NCBI GenBank assembly: GCA_035685445.1
Contig: DASSAK010000081.1
Coordinates: forward strand, 1-22,889
Direction of reading: 5' to 3'
DNA length: 22,889 nt
Source: DRGT01 sp035685445
GTDB taxonomy: Archaea > Thermoproteota > Nitrososphaeria > Nitrososphaerales > Nitrosopumilaceae
The notes below the pieces were generated by a model. The model worked only from the letters and a program-made list of their open reading frames with translations. It was not told the origin of the DNA and did no database searches. Of the stretch, positions 7,460 to 13,558 are shown in pieces. The translations under genes were made by a program, and so were the position numbers. Position 1 is the first letter of the stretch. Every line of letters starts with the position of its first letter.

Positions 7460-8289
7460 GTAAAAATTATCGACCCATATCCAACAACAGAACTAGTTTC
7501 GCCAGTCACATCGCCACTGGTAGCATATTTGAGTAATTCTCCTTTAGTAGCTCCTAACATTTTACAGGCAATCATTGTTGATGCTATAGCGCCATAACCG
7601 CATGCAGTAACATTTTTTTCATAAAGAACCTTGTAGAATTGATCAACATCTAATTCAAGTATGGGTTCAATCAATGCATTATCTTGTTCATGTGCAAATT
7701 CATTTGGTTCATAATGTGTAAAATCTGATGAACCTATAATCATTGAATTTTTTTGTTTTGATATAGATGCAACTGCCTCACCAATTTCTTTAGCAGTATT
7801 TTTTTCTTGATCAATTAGTATTATTGGCAGTATCTTAAATTTTGAATAAACTTCTTGTAAAATAGGAAGTTGTACTTCAAGACTATGTTCTTTAGTGTGT
7901 GAAAAAAAATCTAAATTAACAATATTGGAAATTTTTGATAATTCAGATGCAGCTTCTGAATCAACTTCAACTTGACCTAGGGGTGTTTCCCAATTGCATT
8001 CTTTCATCGAAGCTACGTTACATCCGACCCCCCAATGATTTGGACCAATGATTATAAACAATTCAGGTGATACAGATGAAATTGAATATAATGAATGACA
8101 GGCTATAGGGCCTGAATACATGTATCCAGCATGAGGACATATGATGCCAAAAACTTTCTTTTTATCTTCTATGGGCGGAAGTTTTCCTGGTCCAAATGGA
8201 TGTAAAAAACATTGATGTATTGCTTCTTTTAATTCATTTTTTTCGCTGGGATAGAACATTCCAGCCACAGCTGGTGTTCTAATCTGCAT
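7456..8289 (-). CDS. amrB: MEMO1 family protein (AmmeMemoRadiSam protein B)
   Basis: A 277-residue soluble protein of the Memo family, whose fold resembles class III nonhaem iron dioxygenases. All four candidate metal ligands known from human MEMO1 are present: His53 (PHAGY), His85 (GPNHWG), His192 (DFTHYEP) and Cys230 (VTACGYG). Human MEMO1 has been reported to bind copper or iron; the archaeal role is unknown. The partners AMMECR1 and a radical SAM protein are not in this window. It is wedged between rps2 and mevalonate kinase, with a TAATG overlap to rps2 and a TTGA overlap to the kinase, so it is translated in step with them. This placement recurs in archaea. Confidence 0.94.
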   Translation of the reverse strand: MQIRTPAVAGMFYPSEKNELKEAIHQCFLHPFGPGKLPPIEDKKKVFGIICPHAGYMYSGPIACHSLYSISSVSPELFIIIGPNHWGVGCNVASMKECNWETPLGQVEVDSEAASELSKISNIVNLDFFSHTKEHSLEVQLPILQEVYSKFKILPIILIDQEKNTAKEIGEAVASISKQKNSMIIGSSDFTHYEPNEFAHEQDNALIEPILELDVDQFYKVLYEKNVTACGYGAIASTMIACKMLGATKGELLKYATSGDVTGETSSVVGYGSIIFT

Positions 8290-8912
8290 TATTCTATTTC
8301 CTCTTCAGTAATCTTGGTTTCAAAATCATCTATTTCGTACTTTAGTGGTTGGTCTTCTTTGAGCTCACCACGTTCAACTAGAATTTCATGAGCTAACAAC
8401 CAATAGATTGTGGCAAGAGATTTTCTTCCTCTATTGTTTGCAGGAATTACTAAATCAACTTTCGATGTTATATTATCAGTATTTGAAATTCCTATTACGG
8501 GAATTCCTGCGTTGGTTGCTTCTGTAATAGCTTGAGAATCAACTTGAGGATCAGAAATTAGTAAAAGTTTTGGTTCAATGTAATATGGTAATGAAGGATT
8601 GGTTAAAGTTCCAGGCATAAACCTGCCCAACATTTTGGTAGCTCCAGTAATTTCACAGAATTTTTCAATTGGGGTGTTCGAATATTCTCTTCCTGAGCAT
8701 ACGATGACCTTCTCAATTTCGATTCTGTTGATAAATTTAGCTGCAATTTTTATTCTTTCAAGAGTAATGTCCAAATCTATCATGTAGAGTCCTTCAGGAC
8801 TTGCTTTAGTAATGAAAGGCTTCATGAATTTGGTTTTGACTTGAGTTCCTACTCGGATTCCTGTAGATAAAATTTTCTTCTTAATGTCTTGAGTTTCACT
8901 TTGTTGGCTCAT
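8289..8912 (-). CDS. rps2: 30S ribosomal protein S2 (uS2)
   Basis: A 207-residue small-subunit ribosomal protein of the archaeal/eukaryotic S2 type. Diagnostic stretches are GTQVKTKFMKPFI, the GRFMPGTLTNP block, PQVDSQAITEA, and IPVIGISNTDN followed by IPANNRGRKSLATIYWLLA. The length is normal for archaea, with an acidic C-terminal tail. The ATG at 8912 lies 8 bp after the enolase stop with no clear ribosome site, so translation probably depends on coupling. The order rpoN, enolase, rps2 is a conserved archaeal string. Confidence 0.98.
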   Translation of the reverse strand: MSQQSETQDIKKKILSTGIRVGTQVKTKFMKPFITKASPEGLYMIDLDITLERIKIAAKFINRIEIEKVIVCSGREYSNTPIEKFCEITGATKMLGRFMPGTLTNPSLPYYIEPKLLLISDPQVDSQAITEATNAGIPVIGISNTDNITSKVDLVIPANNRGRKSLATIYWLLAHEILVERGELKEDQPLKYEIDDFETKITEEEIE

Positions 8913-8920
8913 ACGCGATT

Positions 8921-10159
8921 TTAAATTTCTATCATACCGCGTATTAAATCATGCTCTGAAAGTCTAATTAACTCATTTAATTTTGCTACTCTTTCGCCCC
9001 CAACAACCCCAACTTTGAGCATTTTTGATTTTGTCGCAATACCAATATGAGAAATATGAGAATCAGTTGATTCGCCAGATCTGTGCGAAGTAATTAATTT
9101 TATATTGTTTTGATTTGCTTCGTTTGCGAATTCAAGTGCATCAAAAAGACTTCCTGCTTGATTTACCTTAAGAATTGCGGCATTGCATGCTTTTACATTA
9201 ATTGCTTTTTTGAGAATTTCTTTATTTGTGACAATTAAATCATCTCCTGTGATCAGAGTTTTTGGAAATTTTGCTGTAAGTTCTGACATGTCTTCAAAAG
9301 CATCTTCATGTACTGCATCTTCAGCATAAATTAGCTTATATTTTTCAATAATGTCTGACGCAAACTCGATTTGCTCTTTTGGAGAATTTTCAAATCCAGC
9401 TCTGTTGTAGATATACATATTTTTTTCTTCATCCCATTGTGTAGATGAAGCAAAATCAACACCCAGAGAAACTTCTTTACTTAAGGTAAATCCAAGATTT
9501 TCACATGCTTTAGCTGATAATTCTAATGCCTTGTCATTTGTTAATTTTGGTGCCCATCCACCCTCATCACCTCTACCATTTGTAAAATTAGGATCGGTTT
9601 TTTCTAAAACAGAACGTAGTTCTTTATGTACGAGCAAATTAGTTTCAATTGCATCTTTAATTGTTTTAGATCCTATTGCACAAATTAGAATTTCCTGAAT
9701 GTCAGGAGTTCCAGGACCTGCATGAGCTCCACCGCCAAGAATATTTCCAAGGGGAAATGGAAATCTGAATTCTGTTTCATTTGAGAGAGTTTTGAATAAT
9801 GGAATTTCTTCACCTTTTGATGCTGATTCCATTGCAGCAATAGTTACTGCAAACGCAAGACCACCACCAATTTTTGAATAATTTGGAGTTCCATCAATAG
9901 TTCGAAGAACTTCATGTATTGATTTCAAATCTCCTGCGCCTAAATTCAAAAATTTGCCAGAATTCTCCTTTAAAATTTTCAAACTTTCTTCAGGTTTTCC
10001 ATTTGGAAAACTAACGGCTTCATGTTTGCCAACACTTGCACCAGATGGTGCACACACTCTACCTACAAATTTCTTATCAGATTCAACATCAACTTCAATT
10101 GTTTTACTGCCCCTGCTATTGTAAATAACACGTCCAGATATTGAAGTAATTTTAGACAA
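8921..10159 (-). CDS. eno: Enolase (phosphopyruvate hydratase)
   Basis: A 412-residue enolase interconverting 2-phosphoglycerate and phosphoenolpyruvate, used mainly in the gluconeogenic direction in autotrophs. Catalytic residues matched by eye to yeast enolase are all present: Glu156 (QEIL), Glu199 (GDEGGWAP), Lys331 (ILKVNQAG), His359 (SHRSGE) and Lys382. Metal ligands are Asp235, Glu280 and Asp306 (TGDDL). Several flanking positions differ from the usual consensus, for example SGESTD for SGETED, LGGGAHAG for LNGGxHAG, and GGER for RSER near the end. The start is TTG at 10159, 1 bp after the rpoN stop, without a good ribosome site. It lies between rpoN and rps2, the normal archaeal context. 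Confidence 0.97.
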   Translation of the reverse strand: MSKITSISGRVIYNSRGSKTIEVDVESDKKFVGRVCAPSGASVGKHEAVSFPNGKPEESLKILKENSGKFLNLGAGDLKSIHEVLRTIDGTPNYSKIGGGLAFAVTIAAMESASKGEEIPLFKTLSNETEFRFPFPLGNILGGGAHAGPGTPDIQEILICAIGSKTIKDAIETNLLVHKELRSVLEKTDPNFTNGRGDEGGWAPKLTNDKALELSAKACENLGFTLSKEVSLGVDFASSTQWDEEKNMYIYNRAGFENSPKEQIEFASDIIEKYKLIYAEDAVHEDAFEDMSELTAKFPKTLITGDDLIVTNKEILKKAINVKACNAAILKVNQAGSLFDALEFANEANQNNIKLITSHRSGESTDSHISHIGIATKSKMLKVGVVGGERVAKLNELIRLSEHDLIRGMIEI

Positions 10160-10160
10160 A

Positions 10161-10397
10161 TTATTCTAACTCAGTTTGGACTTCTTGATGTCTTCTTTGA
10201 ATTGCTTCATAGAAGGGCACAATTTGTTGAATAGTCTCTACTGTAGTTAATAACATTCTTCTGCAACAGTACCTCTTCATTCCTAACGAATCAAGTACTT
10301 TGGCAGGTTCTTCACCTGATTTTACTTTGGTTTGATAATCTTCAAATTTATCAGCAATTAGATTACCACAAGTAAAACATCTAACAGGTACTAGCAT
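10161..10397 (-). CDS. rpoN: DNA-directed RNA polymerase subunit N (Rpb10 homologue)
   Basis: A 78-residue subunit of the archaeal RNA polymerase, equivalent to eukaryotic Rpb10 and needed for assembly of the Rpb3/11-like platform. The zinc site is visible as C-F-T-C (Cys7, Cys10) and the adjacent pair Cys44-Cys45 in KRYCCRRM, the atypical CX2C...CC arrangement of this family. The ATG at 10397 lies about 27 bp from the centre of a TATA element (10421-10428), so the transcript is likely leaderless. It is the first gene of the ten-gene operon. The name is unrelated to bacterial sigma-54. Confidence 0.97.
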   Translation of the reverse strand: MLVPVRCFTCGNLIADKFEDYQTKVKSGEEPAKVLDSLGMKRYCCRRMLLTTVETIQQIVPFYEAIQRRHQEVQTELE

Positions 10398-10418
10398 ATT
10401 TCCGAAAAGTAATCAAGG

Positions 10419-10430
10419 ATTATAAAAACC
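10419..10430. promoter_or_regulatory. TATA element apparently shared by rpoN (minus) and tRNA-Leu (plus)
   Basis: The sequence attataaaaacc is the only strong TATA element in the 51-bp gap between rpoN and the tRNA. Its centre is about 25 bp from the tRNA 5' end in one direction and about 27 bp from the rpoN ATG in the other. Both distances match archaeal TBP/TFB spacing to a transcription start. Confidence 0.55.
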
Positions 10431-10448
10431 ATGCATGAAATTTTTGTT

Positions 10449-10533
10449 GCGGGTGTCGCCCAGCCTGGCCAAAGGCGCTAGCTTGAGGGGCTAGTCTCTC
10501 AGGAGTTCGTGGGTTCAAATCCCATCGCCCGCA
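10449..10533 (+). tRNA. tRNA-Leu (anticodon GAG)
   Basis: An 85-base class II tRNA. The acceptor stem pairs gcgggtg (10449-10455) with cgcccgc (10526-10532), including one G-T wobble, with discriminator A at 10533. The anticodon stem ctagc/gctag encloses the loop ttgaggg, so the anticodon is GAG, reading CUC and CUU leucine codons. A long variable arm follows (about 14 bases, ctc pairing with gag), and the T arm has the loop ttcaaat. No intron and no encoded CCA are present. A T-rich run follows immediately. It diverges from rpoN. Confidence 0.97.
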
Positions 10534-10536
10534 TTC

Positions 10537-10568
10537 AGTTTTTTAAAATTATTTTTTTATTTTTTTTA
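10537..10568 (+). terminator. Poly-T tract downstream of tRNA-Leu
   Basis: Directly after the tRNA, runs of 6, 7 and 8 T residues occur within about 30 bases. Archaeal RNA polymerase terminates at such T tracts without a hairpin. The second half doubles as the lysine-rich end of the translin-family gene on the other strand. Confidence 0.5.
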
Positions 10569-11163
10569 TTGCATTGATTAGATCTGTTCTTCTAATCTCT
10601 TCTGTTAAAGCCGCCCTTACGTCTTCAACTAAAACTCTATTAACATCTAATTTTCTTCTGGCTTCCTTTACAATTTTGTCATAAGTAGCAAATGGATACA
10701 AATGCAAATACAAATTTTCCATAACCTCAAAAATTCTTTCCGCCTCTTTAGAATCACCAACTCGTATTTTGTCAAAAACTAATCTTTTTAATTCTCCAAT
10801 ACAGTCTAACAATCCAAGAATATACGATTCATCTGAAACTGAAAGAGATTTATGATTAGGTATGGATTTTTTTTCAACAACAGCCAACAGCGCATTTGCT
10901 TCTACCACTTCTTGTTCTGGTGTTAATAAATAACGTTGAAAGTCCCCGTCAGCTTTTTTTCTGAACGATTTCAACATGGTTTGCGCTTTTTTTATTTTTA
11001 ATTTTGCTGTTTTGCGATCCCCCTTGTGAATATTTATGATAGCCTGGCTGCACAAAATTACAACCTCTCTAGTGTTTTTTATTAAATATTCTCTTGAATC
11101 CTGAGAGTTCGACAAAGATTTTGCTATGCCATCTAACGATGATTTGACATTTCTTAATGACAT
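10549..11163 (-). CDS. Translin family RNA/DNA-binding protein
   Basis: A 204-residue, largely alpha-helical protein of the archaeal translin family (COG2178). The family signature is visible as S-R-E-Y-L-I-K-N-T-R-E-V-V (23-35), an acidic Q-E-V-V-E-A-N-A-L-L-A-V-V-E helix (84-97), YILGLLDCIGELKR (114-127) and the C-terminal RKLDVNRVLVEDVRAALTEE block. Eukaryotic translin and its partner TRAX form octamers that act on small RNAs; TRAX uses acidic residues in the equivalent helix, and Glu85 and Glu88 here could be counterparts. Archaeal members have been shown to have RNase-type activity in some species, so an RNA-processing role is an inference. ATG start at 11163, sharing a 52-bp divergent promoter region with the epimerase operon. 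Confidence 0.88.
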   Translation of the reverse strand: MSLRNVKSSLDGIAKSLSNSQDSREYLIKNTREVVILCSQAIINIHKGDRKTAKLKIKKAQTMLKSFRKKADGDFQRYLLTPEQEVVEANALLAVVEKKSIPNHKSLSVSDESYILGLLDCIGELKRLVFDKIRVGDSKEAERIFEVMENLYLHLYPFATYDKIVKEARRKLDVNRVLVEDVRAALTEEIRRTDLINAIKKIKK

Positions 11164-11183
11164 AATTTCATTGATTTAAGACC

Positions 11184-11194
11184 TGGATAAAGCC
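11184..11194. promoter_or_regulatory. Candidate TATA element shared by translin and epimerase genes
   Basis: ggataaagcc (reverse ggctttatcc) is centred about 26 bp from the translin ATG at 11163 and about 27 bp from the epimerase ATG at 11216. Leftward it reads CTTTATCC, close to the S13 promoter element TTTTTATC. No other TATA-like sequence lies at the right spacing for the translin gene. Confidence 0.45.
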
Positions 11195-11215
11195 GTTTGC
11201 CAAAGCGCTTATTTT

Positions 11216-11884
11216 ATGTTCGATTTTAATATGATTGTGGAAATCTCAGTTGAACAAATGATGCAAATTGAAAATAACGGTCATCAAATGGGTTTTTTAA
11301 AAAAATTTATGATGGAAAATGCGGGAGCAGCAGCAGTAAAAAATTTAGTAAAAAAATATACTAATATTTCACAACAGAATATTTTGGTCTTTGCTGGGCT
11401 TGGAAATAATGGCGGTGATGCTTTTGTTATGGCTCGACATCTTGTTGGTTATGGTGCGCGAGTAACAGTTATGCTATTAGGTGAACCCACAAAAATAAAA
11501 ACTGAAGAAAGCCAATGGAATTGGAACTTATTAGAAAAAATGCCATCAGTAAAGTTGATTTCTGGCACACAGGCCGATTTTAATTTTAAACCCGATATTA
11601 TCGTAGATGGAATCTTAGGAACTGGAATTGCTGGTAAAATTAGGGAGCCATATGCATCAGCAATAAATTTTATCAACAATTCTGATTCGTTCAAATTCGC
11701 AGTTGATGTTCCATCAGGACTTGATCCTGATTCTGGTAATACAGCTAACATTGTGATAAAAGCTAATCTCACTGTTACTTTTCACAAAATGAAAAAAGGA
11801 ATGCCAAAAAGAAATGATTTATGTGGTGAAATTGTTGTTGAAAAAATTGGAATTCCCCCAGAGGCGGAAAAGGGAGTTCTATGA
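11216..11884 (+). CDS. nnrE: NAD(P)H-hydrate epimerase, stand-alone YjeF N-terminal domain
   Basis: A 222-residue Rossmann-like protein that epimerises damaged (hydrated) NADH and NADPH so that a dehydratase can repair them. The family motif is A-G-L-G-N-N-G-G-D-A-F-V-M-A-R-H (60-75), followed by DGILGTGIAGKI and the active-site region FAVDVPSGLDPDSG. Only the epimerase domain is present; many archaea fuse it to the dehydratase domain, which is absent here and must be elsewhere if it exists. I keep the ATG at 11216 because of TATA spacing, though an ATG at 11231 (Met6) would also leave the domain whole. The stop overlaps the next start as ATGA, so it is translationally coupled to the hydrolase. 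Confidence 0.92.
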   Translation: MFDFNMIVEISVEQMMQIENNGHQMGFLKKFMMENAGAAAVKNLVKKYTNISQQNILVFAGLGNNGGDAFVMARHLVGYGARVTVMLLGEPTKIKTEESQWNWNLLEKMPSVKLISGTQADFNFKPDIIVDGILGTGIAGKIREPYASAINFINNSDSFKFAVDVPSGLDPDSGNTANIVIKANLTVTFHKMKKGMPKRNDLCGEIVVEKIGIPPEAEKGVL

Positions 11885-12489
11885 AAGTTCATCAAATTGA
11901 AGTAGGACATATGCAAAATTTTACCTATATTGTTGAAGACGAAGATTCTGGTGAGGCAGTAATAATTGATCCATCATGGGATCTTCAAAAGATAGAACAA
12001 ATGATAAAACGAAACGACTTGAAAATAAAATACATTATTAATACACACCATCATTTTGATCATACTTTAGGGAATGAGGCTATGGCACAATCAACTGGAG
12101 CTAAAATTATTCAACATGAAGCTTCTGATTTAAAACATGATGAAATTGTACGTGATGGTGATAAAATAAAATTTGGTAATTCTGAACTTTCAGTCATTCA
12201 TACTCCTGGTCACTCCAAAGATAGTATTTGTTTAGTTGGCGATGGCAAAATTTTTTCTGGCGACACACTATTTGTTGGAAATTGTGGTCGAGTTGATTTG
12301 CCTGGAGGTAGTTCAAAAGAACTTTATCACAGTCTCTTTGAAATTATTTACAATCTAGATGAAAATTTAGTTCTTTATTCGGGTCATAATTACGGTCCTT
12401 CTCCTACTTCTACACTGGCAAAAGAAAAAGAAACTAATTTTGTTTTACAAAAAAGAACTGAAGAAGAATTTGTTACTTTAATGGGATAG
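11881..12489 (+). CDS. Metallo-beta-lactamase fold hydrolase, glyoxalase II-like
   Basis: A 202-residue MBL-fold protein. The metal-binding motif is T-H-H-H-F-D-H (55-61, H-x-H-x-D-H), with the further ligands His111 (HTPGHSKDS), Asp128 (FSGDTLF) and His169 (SGHNYGP). These make up a complete binuclear site. The downstream G-R-V-D-L-P-G-G segment and the PTSTLAKEKETN tail are typical of the glyoxalase II/persulfide dioxygenase branch. The substrate-binding residues for glutathione are not evident, and these archaea are not known to make glutathione, so another thioester or a persulfide is more likely. ATG at 11881 overlaps the epimerase stop and has GGGAG 4 bases upstream. Cytoplasmic; no signal peptide. 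Confidence 0.92.
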   Translation: MKVHQIEVGHMQNFTYIVEDEDSGEAVIIDPSWDLQKIEQMIKRNDLKIKYIINTHHHFDHTLGNEAMAQSTGAKIIQHEASDLKHDEIVRDGDKIKFGNSELSVIHTPGHSKDSICLVGDGKIFSGDTLFVGNCGRVDLPGGSSKELYHSLFEIIYNLDENLVLYSGHNYGPSPTSTLAKEKETNFVLQKRTEEEFVTLMG

Positions 12490-12499
12490 TGAAAAATTA

Positions 12500-13558
12500 G
12501 TGGATGACATTACTATATTAGGGAATTCTGAAAAGGGAAAAGACTTTATTAAAAAAATAGAAAAAAATGATTTTCTATTTTCTTTTGTTATATCCTATAC
12601 AGAAACTTGTGAAATACCTGGTATTACTATTGCAGGCGCTGATCAGGAAGCGATAAAATACACCCCAGCAGCTGATGCTGAATTTCTTCATTATGGGTTT
12701 TGTAAAAGTATAGACAAAATTCCAATGACTCCAGATGGAAAACCCACTCCTGCAATTTTAACAAAAGTAGCACTTGAATCAGCAAGTATTCCTCATGTTA
12801 TAGTTGATGCTGGAAGCAAAATTAAACCAAAACTACCTTTTTTTCATCTTGATATGGAATCTGGAAAAAATATTTCTGAACATTCTGCACTTGACAGTTC
12901 ATCTGTAACAAAAGCAGTTGATTATGGAAGAATTCTTGGAAGAACATTAGCATCCTTGACAAATTGTCTATTGATTGGAGAAAGTATTCCTGGCGGAACT
13001 ACAACTGCATTGGCTGTGATGAGAAAATTTGGAATAGATGCAAAAGTTAGTTCAAGTATTCCCAAGAACCCCGTTGAATTAAAAAATAAAATTGTTGAAG
13101 ATGCCGCAAAAAGATTCGATTCTGATAATCCTTACACTATAGTTTCAAATTTGGGCGATCCTATGATTCCAATAGTTGCAGGGATGTTAAGTTCTGCTTC
13201 TGAAATTACAAATGTTATACTATGTGGTGGAACACAAATGGCAGCAGTTTTAGCATTTGCAAAAAAAATTGGATTTAATGAAAACAATACTGCAGTAGGA
13301 ACTACATGTTATATTACAAATGACAAAACATCAAACTTTCTAGAAATCATATCTCAAATTGTTGATATTCCTGTACTGGTAATTGATCCAAAATTAGAAA
13401 AGTCAAAGTTTGAAGGGATTAAAGCATTCTCTCAAGGATTTGCAAAAGAAGGAGTTGGTGCTGGTGGTTGCATGATTGCATCAATTCTTAAAACAGGAAC
13501 CAACTCTGAAAAATTATTAGAGTTAATTGAAAAAGAGTACCAAAGAGTTTTTACTTAA
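12500..13558 (+). CDS. cobT: Archaeal nicotinate mononucleotide:DMB phosphoribosyltransferase-like protein (CobT family)
   Basis: A 352-residue protein of the archaeal CobT-like family (TIGR00303 type). The bacterial enzyme activates the lower-ligand base dimethylbenzimidazole using nicotinate mononucleotide during cobalamin synthesis. Diagnostic stretches are PGITIAGADQEAIKYTPAADAE (39-60), IPGGTTTALAVM, LGDPMIPIVAGM, ILCGGTQMAAVLA and the C-terminal EGVGAGG. The start is GTG at 12500, 10 bp after the hydrolase stop, with no ATG nearby that preserves the N-terminus. The gene ends in an 8-bp tail-to-tail overlap with glmS. Ammonia-oxidising Nitrososphaerota are known cobalamin producers, which fits. 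Whether this archaeal branch uses the same base and donor as bacterial CobT is less certain. Confidence 0.9.
   Translation: MDDITILGNSEKGKDFIKKIEKNDFLFSFVISYTETCEIPGITIAGADQEAIKYTPAADAEFLHYGFCKSIDKIPMTPDGKPTPAILTKVALESASIPHVIVDAGSKIKPKLPFFHLDMESGKNISEHSALDSSSVTKAVDYGRILGRTLASLTNCLLIGESIPGGTTTALAVMRKFGIDAKVSSSIPKNPVELKNKIVEDAAKRFDSDNPYTIVSNLGDPMIPIVAGMLSSASEITNVILCGGTQMAAVLAFAKKIGFNENNTAVGTTCYITNDKTSNFLEIISQIVDIPVLVIDPKLEKSKFEGIKAFSQGFAKEGVGAGGCMIASILKTGTNSEKLLELIEKEYQRVFT

Noticed and set aside
7409..7597. Plus-strand open frame across the Memo/mevalonate kinase junction
   Set aside because: It is antisense to two well-supported coding regions and has no promoter or ribosome site, so it is a chance frame.
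10441..10540. tRNA intron or encoded CCA end
   Set aside because: The anticodon arm is contiguous with a normal 7-base loop, and the bases after the discriminator are ttc, so neither is present.
11881..12489. Glutathione-dependent glyoxalase II
   Set aside because: The metal site is complete, but glutathione-binding residues are not evident and these archaea are not known to make glutathione. I kept the family-level call only.
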